From JBKBUF01 sp046290815 (GTDB lineage Bacteria > Bacteroidota > Bacteroidia > Cytophagales > Cytophagaceae), in assembly GCA_046290815.1 (NCBI GenBank), contig JBKBUF010000005.1, positions 120,231 to 184,230 of the forward strand: DNA of 64,000 bases, read 5' to 3'. The notes beneath the pieces were generated by a model. The model was not told the origin of the DNA and searched no databases. It worked only from the letters and a program-made list of their open reading frames with translations. Positions 54,695-63,469 of the stretch are shown in pieces. Position 1 is the stretch's first letter. Each line of letters opens with the position of its first letter. The translations under genes and the position numbers were made by a program.

Positions 54695-54731
54695 GTCTCT
54701 TCTCCTATTAAGGAGAGGATGGGAAAGGTCC
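54695..54731. repeat. Short palindromic repeat, AGGAGAGG family, copy 1
   Basis: TCTCCT (54701-54706), loop ATTA, AGGAGA (54711-54716), then GGATGGGAAAGGTCC. It ends right before the ATG at 54733. It resembles the inverted copy at 56471-56502. Confidence 0.55.
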
Positions 54732-54732
54732 T

Positions 54733-56043
54733 ATGATTCGAAACTGTTTATTAGTTTTATTTTTTATTACCTTCTTCTCCTGCAGAAAAGATGCGGATAA
54801 AGTTACTCCTGATCCTAATGCAAGGTTGAGCTTTTCTTCTGACACTATAAAATTTGACACGCTTCTGAGCTCAGTCAATAGTATCACTAAAAGACTTTTG
54901 GTATACAACAGGAATAAACAAGCTGTAAAAATCTCAGAGATCAAACTGGAAACAGCTAACTCCGCATACTCTATAAATGTAAATGGAAAAGAGGGCCCTG
55001 TAGTCAGCAACATAGAGATAAGAGGAAACGATAGCGTATATGTTTTTATAAAAATCTTAATAAAACCTTCGGATGTAAATGACCCATATTTGGTAACTGA
55101 CAATATACTGTTCAGCACAAACGGGAATGTACAGAAGGTTGTATTGCTTAGTTATGGTCAGGATGCAAATTTTTATACAGGCAAAACCCTCGCTTGCGAC
55201 ACTGTATGGAATAATAATAAACCACATGTTATATATGATCATGTAACTGTCCCCCAAGGATGCACACTGACCATTAATATGGGCTGCAGAATATTATTCG
55301 CAAAAAACTCCGGAATGATTGTCAAGGGGACATTGATAGTAAATGGAGAGCATGAAAACAGAGTGATCTTCCGAGATGATAAAATATCAGAAAAAAACAA
55401 TGAGCTTCCGGGACAATGGAGAGGATTAACTTTTACCGCCAGCTCTACCGGAAACAAATTTTCCTGGTCGGAAATCAGAAATGCAGATACAGGGATATCA
55501 GTAGAAGAACGAACTGACAATGATACCTTGCCGGAATTATATTTATCAAACTGTTTCATCAAAAACATGAAGCATCATGGGGTAGATGCTGGTGGAGATA
55601 TTATTGCAAAAAATGTGCTTGTACATACCTGCGCAGGAAATGTTATAAGAGTTAAGGGCAGTTCAACAGTGGATATAATTCATACTACTTTAGCCAATTA
55701 TTCTTATTCCTTTTTCAGAGAATTCCCGATAGCAAATTTTTCAGGACTAACTTCTGCATCTTCATGCAGAATTACCAACTCGATAATCTGGGGAGATTTT
55801 TCAAATGAATTGATTGTCGGTGGTGCTTTCATTGGTAAAAACTCCATTATAAGAACTAATCAGAATTTGCCGGGAGAAAATTTGCTGAATCAAAATCCTA
55901 TGTTTAAAATTCCTGTACGGTCTGATTTCAGATTGCAGGACAACTCGCCTGCAGTTGATTTAGGGATTGATGCCGGAATTACCAAAGACCTGGACAACAA
56001 AGATCGTGATGAAAATCCGGATGCCGGATGTTTTGAGAAATAG
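54733..56043 (+). CDS. Hypothetical lipoprotein with beta-helix repeats
   Basis: 436 residues. The lipobox is 'FFSC' (Cys17). About residues 30-140 are a beta-rich region. About 150-400 have features of a right-handed parallel beta-helix ('GCTLTINMGCRILFAKNSGM', 'VKGTLIVNGEHENRVIFRDD', 'GQWRGLTFTASSTGNKFSWS'). It ends 'DRDENPDAGCFEK', common to polymorphic outer-membrane-type beta-helix proteins of Bacteroidota. It is probably a surface lipoprotein that binds carbohydrate. yjbQ starts 4 bases after the stop. Confidence 0.75.
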   Translation: MIRNCLLVLFFITFFSCRKDADKVTPDPNARLSFSSDTIKFDTLLSSVNSITKRLLVYNRNKQAVKISEIKLETANSAYSINVNGKEGPVVSNIEIRGNDSVYVFIKILIKPSDVNDPYLVTDNILFSTNGNVQKVVLLSYGQDANFYTGKTLACDTVWNNNKPHVIYDHVTVPQGCTLTINMGCRILFAKNSGMIVKGTLIVNGEHENRVIFRDDKISEKNNELPGQWRGLTFTASSTGNKFSWSEIRNADTGISVEERTDNDTLPELYLSNCFIKNMKHHGVDAGGDIIAKNVLVHTCAGNVIRVKGSSTVDIIHTTLANYSYSFFREFPIANFSGLTSASSCRITNSIIWGDFSNELIVGGAFIGKNSIIRTNQNLPGENLLNQNPMFKIPVRSDFRLQDNSPAVDLGIDAGITKDLDNKDRDENPDAGCFEK

Positions 56044-56047
56044 TATT

Positions 56048-56470
56048 ATGCGTGTTATACAGAAATCATTTACACTTCCGGCCTTCAAGAGAGGATTTCA
56101 TCTTATAACAGAAATTATTGAGGCAAAAATTCCTGAGCTTAAAAACGTAAAGGCAGGTATTGCTCATGTATTTATTCACCACACTTCAGCCTCATTATCC
56201 ATCAATGAAAATGCAGATTCAACAGTAAGAGGAGATTTTGAAAGACATTTCAATGTAATGGTACCTGAAAATGCTCCTTATTACAAACATAACTATGAAG
56301 GTCCGGATGATATGCCTGCTCATATCAAAGCCTCTTTATTGGGAAGTAGTGTGAGTTTACCTGTAACAAACGGACAATTCAACTTAGGAACCTGGCAAGG
56401 TATCTACCTGTGCGAGCATCGTAATCATGCATCAGGAAGAGAAATTACCGTGACGGTGATAGGAGAGTGA
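56048..56470 (+). CDS. yjbQ: YjbQ family protein (UPF0047)
   Basis: 140 residues from ATG 56048, which gives the family N-terminus 'MRVIQKSFTLPAFKRGFHLI'. The longer frame starts inside the previous gene and is not plausible. Conserved features: 'GIAHVFIHHTSASLSINENA', 'DMPAHIKASLLGSS', 'LGTWQGIYLCEHRNHASGRE'. Family members have been described as having thiamine-phosphate synthase-like activity; the physiological role is unsettled. The short spacing (4 bases) indicates translation coupling with the lipoprotein gene. Confidence 0.9.
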   Translation: MRVIQKSFTLPAFKRGFHLITEIIEAKIPELKNVKAGIAHVFIHHTSASLSINENADSTVRGDFERHFNVMVPENAPYYKHNYEGPDDMPAHIKASLLGSSVSLPVTNGQFNLGTWQGIYLCEHRNHASGREITVTVIGE

Positions 56471-56481
56471 ACCTCTCCGGC

Positions 56482-56502
56482 CCTCTCCTCGCAGAGGAGA
56501 GG
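56482..56502. repeat. Short palindromic repeat, CCTCTCCTC family, copy 2
   Basis: CCTCTCCTC (56482-56490), GCA, GAGGAGAGG (56494-56502). Read on the minus strand it and its flank are alike to the copy at 54695. It may double as a terminator for yjbQ. Confidence 0.6.
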
Positions 56503-56540
56503 TGAAAAGCTTACCGAAACTGAAGGTATAACATTCAACA

Positions 56541-56577
56541 TTCTTAATTCTTACTTCTTAATTCTTACTTCTTAATT
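56541..56577. repeat. Tandem 14-base repeat
   Basis: TTCTTAATTCTTAC at 56541-56554 and again at 56555-56568, then TTCTTAATT at 56569-56577, about 2.6 copies. It lies just before the stop codon of the convergent methyltransferase gene. Confidence 0.75.
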
Positions 56578-56580
56578 AAA

Positions 56581-57759
56581 TCACTCAACCCACAAAAGCA
56601 GCCCCTTCAGATATTCTCCTTCAGGATGGAATATATTGACAGGATGATCCGCCGGTTGGTGAAGATGCTGAACAATTCTTACATTTCGTCCTGAATCTGC
56701 AGATGCACCAAAAATTATCTTCTGAAATAAATCTTTTGAGATATGTTGAGAACAGGAAAATGTAGCAAGAAGTCCTCCTGATTTTATCTTTCTGAATGCT
56801 CTCAGGTTAATATCTTTGTACCCTCTGGCAGCACGATCAACAGCTTTTGCAGATTTTGCAAATGCAGGGGGGTCAAGAATAATAAAATCATAAAAGTCAG
56901 CCGGCATTTCATTCAGATATTCAAAGCAGTCTTTTGAAATTCCTTTATGATTTGCGTCAGCATAATTCAGCCTTACATTGGTGATAGCTCCTTCTACAGC
57001 AGGTTGCGAAATGTCCAAGGAGTGAACTTCTTTCGCTCCTCCTGCATGTGCGTAAACAGAAAAACCGCCTGTATAGCTAAAGGCATTTAAAACAGTTTTT
57101 CCTTTTGAATAAGCTTTAATCAATTCCCTGTTTTCTCTTTGATCTAGAAAGAATCCGGTTTTCTGTCCCTTCTCCAGATCAATGAGAAATTTTTGCCCAT
57201 GCTCCAGAATTTCTATTTCCTTTGAAGAAGATCCAGCCAGCCAGTCACCTTCCATGACCACATCCTGATTGGCTTTCGAACTACCGCTGTTACGAAGAAA
57301 AATGTTTTTGAATCCGGCCTTTGTTAATGCTTCCACAAATAAACTCCTTCGTCTATTTACTCCTTCAATCAAAATCTGCACTACACAAACATCATTATAT
57401 ATATCTGCTATAATACCAGGGAGAAAATCTCCTTCAGCATGCAATAGCCTATAAGCATTGGTTTGGGAATAGTTGATAAAGCTTTTTCTTAATAGGACAG
57501 CCTTTAGAATTTTATTTTGCCAATATTCTGATGATTCAAAATCTTCAGGTTTTTCTCCCCAATGAAACATGCGGCAGGAGATCTGACTTTCTTTCGAGTA
57601 AAATCCAAAACCTAAGGTTTTTCCGTCAGCGGACTTGACTTCCACTATGTCGCCCTCCTTTGCATTTGCTTTGTCAACAGCCCCTGAAAAAATCCAGGGG
57701 TGCTTGTTGATAATGGATTTTTCTCGTTTGGATTTAAGCTTTAACTCAGGGAAATTCAT
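56581..57759 (-). CDS. Class I rRNA cytosine-C5 methyltransferase, RlmI-like
   Basis: 392 residues from the ATG at 57759, which gives 'NFPELKLKSKREKSIINKHP' and a PUA domain ('WIFSGAVDKANAKEGDIVEV'); the frame opens 42 bases earlier. About 180-390 is a SAM-dependent methyltransferase domain with 'KTVLNAFSYTGGFSVYAHAG' (SAM loop), 'VHSLDISQPAVEGA' and 'DFIILDPPAFAKS'. The organisation is that of RlmI (23S rRNA m5C1962). It is a single gene facing yjbQ. Confidence 0.88.
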   Translation of the reverse strand: MNFPELKLKSKREKSIINKHPWIFSGAVDKANAKEGDIVEVKSADGKTLGFGFYSKESQISCRMFHWGEKPEDFESSEYWQNKILKAVLLRKSFINYSQTNAYRLLHAEGDFLPGIIADIYNDVCVVQILIEGVNRRRSLFVEALTKAGFKNIFLRNSGSSKANQDVVMEGDWLAGSSSKEIEILEHGQKFLIDLEKGQKTGFFLDQRENRELIKAYSKGKTVLNAFSYTGGFSVYAHAGGAKEVHSLDISQPAVEGAITNVRLNYADANHKGISKDCFEYLNEMPADFYDFIILDPPAFAKSAKAVDRAARGYKDINLRAFRKIKSGGLLATFSCSQHISKDLFQKIIFGASADSGRNVRIVQHLHQPADHPVNIFHPEGEYLKGLLLWVE

Positions 57760-57820
57760 ATTAAATAATTCAAAAAATAAAATGGTTATCGAGATCTGCA
57801 ACCAATGTCGTTTAGTTAAG

Positions 57821-58010
57821 CGTCATTGCGAAGCATAGAATACTTTTAATATTGCATTTTATGTTTATCAATCGCACAAATTAAAATTAAAGAAATGCTG
57901 AAGCAATCTGGTAAAATTACCGGATTGCTTCAGCATTTCTTTATTAAACATTTAGTCATAATAATGGAATAATGCTTTTACATAAACATTTCCTTTGCTT
58001 CGCAATGACG
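57821..58010. mobile_element. MITE-like nested palindromic element
   Basis: Outer 15-bp perfect inverted repeats: CGTCATTGCGAAGCA (57821-57835) and TGCTTCGCAATGACG (57996-58010). A middle pair ATGTTTAT (57861-57868) / ATAAACAT (57982-57989). An inner palindrome with 18-bp arms beginning AGAAATGCTGAAGCAATC (57891-57908) and ending at 57940, its centre also paired (GGTAA/TTACC). No coding sequence. The CGTCATTGCGA and GAAGCAATC words are common in known interspersed repeats of diverse bacteria. Confidence 0.7.
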
Positions 58011-58093
58011 GGAACTTTTAACTAATTCTTAACCAAATGACATTGACCTTTATCTAACAATCCTTGCAATCCTTTAATCCCGGTAATCCCAGT

Positions 58094-60910
58094 TTAGTGA
58101 GCCTCCAACCAATTCTCTCCAACACCCACTCCAATTTCCATAGGCACTTCAAGAGGAATTGCATTCTTCATAAACTCTTCCACTCCCTGCTTCAACACTT
58201 CCAGTTCACTTTTCTCAGCCTCAAAAACCAACTCATCGTGTACCTGCATCACCATTTTAGATTTTAGCTTTTCCTTCTTCATCCAGTCATGTATCCTGAT
58301 CATTGCAATCTTTATCATATCAGCAGCGCTACCTTGTATGGGTGCATTGATAGCATTCCTTTCTGCAAAACCACGCATGGTGATATTTCTTGAATTAATA
58401 TCTCTCAAATATCTTCTCCGGCCCAGAATGGTCTCTACATATTCCTGTTCTCGGGCAATATTAACTGTCTCATCCATATAAGTTTTAATGGCAGGAAATT
58501 CTTTAAAATAAGCATCTATTATCTCGCCTGCTTCCTTCCTTGGAATATCCAGTCGTTGTGACAAACCGAAAGCAGATATACCATAAATAATTCCGAAGTT
58601 AACCATCTTGGCTTTTCTTCGCATATCTGAAGTAACAGCACCCAGATCTACTTTAAACACTTTACTTGCTGTAGTGCTGTGAATGTCTATGCCTTTTTTG
58701 AAGGCATCAATCATATTCTGCTCTTTTGAAAAGGCCGCCATAATCCTAAGTTCAATTTGGCTGTAGTCAGCTGACAGAATTACTTTATCCGGAGAAGATG
58801 CAACAAATGCCTTTCGTATCTCTCTGCCCCTTTCTGTTCGTATAGGTATGTTCTGCAAATTAGGGTTGGTTGAACTAAGTCTTCCTGTTGCTGCCACTGC
58901 CTGATTGTAGCTGGTATGTACTCTTCCATCCAGTTTGCTGATCATTTCAGGCAATGCATCTACATAGGTAGATTTCAATTTTTGAAGTTCACGATAATCT
59001 AGAATGAGTTTAGCTATCTGATGCTCGCCGGCAAGTTTAGACAATATCTCTTCCCCGGTAGCATATTGACCTGTTTTGGTTTTCTTAGCCTTTTCATCCA
59101 GCTTCATTTTTTCAAAAAGAATTTCTCCCAGTTGTTTTGGCGAAGCTATATTAAACTCTGCACCTGCCTCTTTAAAAATTCCTGACTCAAACTCCCTGAT
59201 CTCAAGCTCAAGTTGCTTAGAGTATTCTTTCAATGCATCCGGATTAATTTTTACACCGGCAGATTCCATTTCAGCCAACACATCTACCAATGGAAGCTCT
59301 ACCTCATAAAACAACTTCTCCAATCCGTTATCCTTTAACTGAGGAGCAAGAATGGTTTTCAGTTGATAGGTGATATCGGCATCCTCAGCTGCATATTCTG
59401 CAATATCTTTTAGTGGCACATCCCTCATTCCTTTTTGTTTCACCCCCTTCTTTCCTATAAGGCTTTCGATTGAAATAGGAGCGTAATTCAGGTAATGCTC
59501 TGCCATTTCATCCATGTTGTGCCTCATATCCGGCTCGATCAGATAGTGGGCGATCATAGTATCGAACATTGGACCTTTCACCTGTATGCCATATTTCCTG
59601 AGGACCATTATATCGTACTTAATATTCTGACCTATCTTTCTGATTTTTTCATCTTCAAACACTGTCCTAAAAATATCGATAGTGGCTTGGGCTTTTTGCC
59701 TGTCTTCAGAAACAGGAACATAATAAGCCTCTGATTTATGGTAAGAGAAAGATAGACCTACTACTTCAGCTGTCAAGGCATCTAGTCCAGTTGTCTCTGT
59801 GTCAAAACAGAATTCCTCCTGCAATGAAAGATACCCCGCAAGATTTTTTATATCTTCATCGGATGATATAATGCGATAATCATGAACTACAGTTTCTGCC
59901 GTTTCTCTCACTGTCTCTTCTGCATCTGATTCAACTGTTTCTGTTTGCACTTCTCCGAACATAGAGATTTGTCCGGTAGAAGCATTTACCTTTAGTTCTT
60001 TTGCAGCTTCATTATTTGCAGGTGCCGGAGAGGAGTCGTCTCCAAATAATCTTTTCTTAATGGTGCGGAATTCAAGTTCATCACACAATGCAGACATGGT
60101 TTCCTTTACAGGACCTTTGTAGCGAAATAGCTCTTCATCAAATTCTATAGGAAGATTACAGTGGATCGTGGCAAGTTCTTTGGATAGTAAACCCTGCGGA
60201 CCAAACTGAATAACATTTTCCTTTTGCTTGCCTTTCAGTGACTCTGCATTAGCAATAAGATTTTCGATAGAATCGAATTCACTTATTAGTTTCTGAGCAG
60301 TTTTCTCACCTATACCAGGAATTCCGGGAATATTATCGCTGCTGTCTCCCATCAATCCCAAAATATCTTTCACCTGTTCTACTCTTTTAATCCCGAATTT
60401 CTCCAATACTCTGGCCACATCATATACTTCATGTCCATTTCCCATATATGCAGGACGGAAAAGAAATACATTTTCGTTGACAAGCTGGCAATAGTCTTTG
60501 TCCATCGTGAGCATATATACCTTAAACCCTGCCTGAGATGCTTTACAGGAAAGTGTTCCGATGATATCATCTGCTTCGAATCCCGGCATGGCAATGAGTG
60601 GAATCTGAAAACACTTCAGCAATCTTTCAATATAAGGTAGCGACAATGTAATATCTTCCGGTTGTTCCTGTCTGTTGGCTTTGTACTCGGTAAAACTCTC
60701 GTGCCTGAATGTAGGTCCGGCGGAATCTATCGCCACACCGATATGTGTAGGCCTTTCTTTGGTAATTACTTCCAGTAAAGAATTTGTGAATCCGAAAATT
60801 GCACCGGTATTCAAGCCTGAAGAAGATATCCTGGGATTCTTGCTGAATGCAAAATGTGCTCTGTATATCAGAGCCATGGCATCCAGCAGAAAAAGTTTTT
60901 TATCGCTCAT
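58094..60910 (-). CDS. polA: DNA polymerase I
   Basis: 938 residues, full length. Residues 1-290 are the 5'-3' flap nuclease ('PGFEADDIIGTLSCKA', 'GLMGDSSDNIPGIPGIGEKT'). About 350-530 is a 3'-5' exonuclease that keeps its acidic residues: 'FCFDTETTGLDALTAE' (about 365), 'IGQNIKYDIMVLRKY' and 'AAEDADITYQL', so proofreading should be active. The polymerase domain has motif A 'DYSQIELRIMAAFS' (Asp about 713), motif B 'RRKAKMVNFGIIYGISAFG' and motif C 'MQVHDELVFE' (about 891). It takes part in Okazaki-fragment processing and repair. Confidence 0.97.
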   Translation of the reverse strand: MSDKKLFLLDAMALIYRAHFAFSKNPRISSSGLNTGAIFGFTNSLLEVITKERPTHIGVAIDSAGPTFRHESFTEYKANRQEQPEDITLSLPYIERLLKCFQIPLIAMPGFEADDIIGTLSCKASQAGFKVYMLTMDKDYCQLVNENVFLFRPAYMGNGHEVYDVARVLEKFGIKRVEQVKDILGLMGDSSDNIPGIPGIGEKTAQKLISEFDSIENLIANAESLKGKQKENVIQFGPQGLLSKELATIHCNLPIEFDEELFRYKGPVKETMSALCDELEFRTIKKRLFGDDSSPAPANNEAAKELKVNASTGQISMFGEVQTETVESDAEETVRETAETVVHDYRIISSDEDIKNLAGYLSLQEEFCFDTETTGLDALTAEVVGLSFSYHKSEAYYVPVSEDRQKAQATIDIFRTVFEDEKIRKIGQNIKYDIMVLRKYGIQVKGPMFDTMIAHYLIEPDMRHNMDEMAEHYLNYAPISIESLIGKKGVKQKGMRDVPLKDIAEYAAEDADITYQLKTILAPQLKDNGLEKLFYEVELPLVDVLAEMESAGVKINPDALKEYSKQLELEIREFESGIFKEAGAEFNIASPKQLGEILFEKMKLDEKAKKTKTGQYATGEEILSKLAGEHQIAKLILDYRELQKLKSTYVDALPEMISKLDGRVHTSYNQAVAATGRLSSTNPNLQNIPIRTERGREIRKAFVASSPDKVILSADYSQIELRIMAAFSKEQNMIDAFKKGIDIHSTTASKVFKVDLGAVTSDMRRKAKMVNFGIIYGISAFGLSQRLDIPRKEAGEIIDAYFKEFPAIKTYMDETVNIAREQEYVETILGRRRYLRDINSRNITMRGFAERNAINAPIQGSAADMIKIAMIRIHDWMKKEKLKSKMVMQVHDELVFEAEKSELEVLKQGVEEFMKNAIPLEVPMEIGVGVGENWLEAH

Positions 60911-60948
60911 TAGAAAATTGAAAATGTAAAGTTAAAAGTTTAAACACC

Positions 60949-60970
60949 CCTTAATCCCCTAAAGGGGACT
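60949..60970. repeat. Small CCCCT/AGGGG hairpin repeat
   Basis: CCCCT (60956-60960) and AGGGG (60963-60967), preceded by CCCCTTAAT and followed by ACTTTT. This is typical of an intergenic repeat family in Bacteroidota. It is located between the starts of the divergent polA and acyl-CoA synthetase genes, so it is not a terminator of either. Confidence 0.5.
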
Positions 60971-61091
60971 TTTCCTGCCAAAAATAATCATCAGAGGTAC
61001 GGGCTCAAATATAACGATTTTATTCTCCGGAAATATATATGTAAAAATGAAGCATTTCGTATTATTGTAAAGACGGTCAAAAGAATAGTCT

Positions 61092-63104
61092 ATGAACAAC
61101 TTACTTCCTGAAAAATTACTAAATGAATTTTCAAAACTTTCCCGGGAGGAAGGTAATATAGAAAATAAGCTGACACTGTGGAGAGAAGCTGTAGACACTG
61201 CCTTTTCTTTTGAAAAACTGGAAGAGTTTTGCGACCTCTTTTTTCAACTTTATCAGAAAGATCCTATACCTATAATATGGACACCTGAGGAAAATATTGT
61301 GAATAAAAGTAATATTTTTTCACTTATGCGTGAATTGAGTATCCGCAACTACTATGACTTACAGGAATGGTCATCAAAAAACAGGGAGACATTCTGGGAA
61401 AAAGCTATTCAAAAAACGGGAATTAAATTTCATACGGCGCCTGATAAAATACTTGACTTAAGTAAGGGTGTTGAAAATCCTATGTGGCTTAAAGGAGCAA
61501 CATTAAATATCACCGACAGCTGCTTTCAGGCAGATGATGAAAAAGTGGCGATAGTACAAGGAAGAGAGAATTGTGATTCGTTAATCAAAATTTCATATAA
61601 TGAATTAGAAGAGAAGGTCAATTGTCTTGCATCCGGTTTACTGCAAGCTGGCTATAAAACAGGTGATCACTTTGTTCTTTACATGCCCATGACCATAGAA
61701 GCAGTAATTGCATATCTTGCCATTATCAGAGCAGGCATGGTTGTAATTTCTGTGGCAGATAGTTTTTCTGCTGTAGAACTGAGGAAAAGAATAGAAATGA
61801 CCAATGCAAGGGCCATTATCACTTTTGACTATTACATTTACTCAGGCAAAAAACTGGAAATTTACAAAAAAGTAATTGATTCAGGAGATACTCCGGCAAT
61901 AGTGTGCAGTTACGATTCAAAAGCTGTAATAAGAAGCGGAGACGTACATTTTAATGATATTTTTACTGATGATAAAAATTTTCAGTCGGTAAAGGCCAAA
62001 CCGGAAGACCTAACGAATGTCATTTTCTCTTCAGGAACCACCAAAGAACCCAAAGCTATTCCCTGGACACATATTACTCCGATAAAATGTGCATCCGACG
62101 GATATTTCCATCAGGATATTCATCCTGATGATGTAGTGTGTTGGACAACAGGTATGGGATGGATGATGGCGCCCTGGCTCATTTATGCAGGTCTGATAAA
62201 CAAAGCAACCATAGCATTGTATTCAGGATCCGCAGCGAGTGACGGGTTTGGAAAATTTGCAGAGCAAGCACAGATAACAATATTAGGAACTATTCCTTCA
62301 GTGGTTAAAGTTTGGCGAGCATCTGAGTTTCATAAAAAATTTAAATTAAAAGTAAGACTTTTTAGTTCTACCGGAGAGCCTTCGAATAAAGAAGACTATT
62401 GTTATCTGATGGGCCTTACGAAATTCACCGCCCCTGTCATTGAATATTGTGGTGGAACCGAGATTGGCGGAGGGTATATAACAGGTAGTTTATTATTACC
62501 AAATGCACCGGCTGCTTTTAATTCAATTGCATTAGGTTTAAATTTTTATCTGCTAAACGGGGAAAAACAATTGGCAAAAGAAAATGAACCGGGAGAAGTG
62601 TTTATTGTTCCACCATCAATAGGTCTTACTCAGCATCTGTTAAACAGAAACCACCATGATGAATATTTTAAAGACACTCCTTCGGGGCCACAGGGCGAAC
62701 TGCTTCGTAAACACGGAGACGCATTTGAAATTTACAATGTGCTTAATACTGTTTTTTACAAAAGTGTAGGGCGAACAGATGACGCAATGAACCTTGGTGG
62801 AATAAAGATAAGTGCAGTGGAAATTGAAGAAGCGATCAACCATCATTCTGATGTATTTGAAACAGCAGCCGTTTCTATTCCTGCTAAGGATAGCGGACCT
62901 GAGATGCTGGTAATTTTTTACGTTTCTGAAAAAAATCCGGAAAAGGAAACATTAAAATCCGAGTTACAGAAAATAATCTCTGCTCAATTAAATCCTTTAT
63001 TCAGAATTTCTGAAATTATTAAAGTTAATGCCATTCCAAGAACAGCTTCTAATAAAATTATGCGAAGAGAACTTAGAAATAAATTGATTGAAGAAAGAAA
63101 GTAA
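61092..63104 (+). CDS. AMP-forming acyl-CoA synthetase
   Basis: 670 residues. Activates a carboxylic acid to its CoA thioester via an acyl-adenylate. It has an ACAS N-terminal domain (about 80-150), the ATP loop 'VIFSSGTTKEPKAIPWTH' (about 310-330), 'YCGGTEIGGGYITGSLLL', the ribose-binding Asp in 'GRTDDAMNLGGIKIS' and the catalytic Lys in 'RTASNKIMRRELRNKL'. The length and N-terminal domain fit the acetyl-CoA-synthetase-like group (as in plant AAE17/18) rather than long-chain ligases. Acyl substrate unknown. It is divergent from polA. Confidence 0.85.
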   Translation: MNNLLPEKLLNEFSKLSREEGNIENKLTLWREAVDTAFSFEKLEEFCDLFFQLYQKDPIPIIWTPEENIVNKSNIFSLMRELSIRNYYDLQEWSSKNRETFWEKAIQKTGIKFHTAPDKILDLSKGVENPMWLKGATLNITDSCFQADDEKVAIVQGRENCDSLIKISYNELEEKVNCLASGLLQAGYKTGDHFVLYMPMTIEAVIAYLAIIRAGMVVISVADSFSAVELRKRIEMTNARAIITFDYYIYSGKKLEIYKKVIDSGDTPAIVCSYDSKAVIRSGDVHFNDIFTDDKNFQSVKAKPEDLTNVIFSSGTTKEPKAIPWTHITPIKCASDGYFHQDIHPDDVVCWTTGMGWMMAPWLIYAGLINKATIALYSGSAASDGFGKFAEQAQITILGTIPSVVKVWRASEFHKKFKLKVRLFSSTGEPSNKEDYCYLMGLTKFTAPVIEYCGGTEIGGGYITGSLLLPNAPAAFNSIALGLNFYLLNGEKQLAKENEPGEVFIVPPSIGLTQHLLNRNHHDEYFKDTPSGPQGELLRKHGDAFEIYNVLNTVFYKSVGRTDDAMNLGGIKISAVEIEEAINHHSDVFETAAVSIPAKDSGPEMLVIFYVSEKNPEKETLKSELQKIISAQLNPLFRISEIIKVNAIPRTASNKIMRRELRNKLIEERK

Positions 63105-63159
63105 GCATTCATTCTTCCAAAATACTTAAATAGATTTTGAAGGGAAGGTTTATTCGATA

Positions 63160-63396
63160 TCAGGCTCTTCTTTTGAGTTTTCGGCTATATGCGTAGTTAT
63201 TCGGGTCCTCGAATACTTTTCTTTTTGCCTTTTGTTCCTTTTTATATGCCTTTCTGATTTTTTTATCGGTAAAGCCATACATATACTTTTTTTGGTCAGG
63301 CTTATATCCTTCTGCTGCTGACGGCTTTTCAGCTGTCCTGCATCCGGAAACAAGCATTATGCCTGCAACCAGTAAAATCAACATCAGTCTTCCCAT
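63160..63396 (-). CDS. Small basic lipoprotein
   Basis: 78 residues from the ATG at 63396, which gives a clear lipoprotein signal ('GRLMLILLVAGIMLVSGC'). The frame continues upstream to 63447, but an AAGGAGGT sequence (63401-63408, minus strand) sits at the right distance from the 63396 ATG, rare for this genome, and decides the start. The mature part is short and very Lys/Arg rich ('KKIRKAYKKEQKAKRKVF'). I do not recognise the family. The divergent receiver-domain gene starts 73 bases away. Confidence 0.75.
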   Translation of the reverse strand: MGRLMLILLVAGIMLVSGCRTAEKPSAAEGYKPDQKKYMYGFTDKKIRKAYKKEQKAKRKVFEDPNNYAYSRKLKRRA

Positions 63397-63400
63397 ATCC

Positions 63401-63408
63401 ACCTCCTT
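63401..63408 (-). promoter_or_regulatory. Strong Shine-Dalgarno sequence
   Basis: AAGGAGGT on the minus strand, 4-5 bases before the ATG of the small lipoprotein. It is unusual here, since most genes in the window have no recognisable ribosome binding site. Confidence 0.7.
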
Positions 63409-63469
63409 ATATATAAACATTTGAACAGGTTCATTGTTATTTTTCACCTATACCAAATAAAGGATTACC

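Noticed and set aside
55967..56047. Longer YjbQ frame
   Set aside because: It overlaps the end of the preceding gene and has no family sequence before the ATG at 56048.
60949..60970. Terminator for polA or the acyl-CoA synthetase
   Set aside because: It is located between the starts of two divergent genes, so it cannot terminate either; kept only as a repeat.
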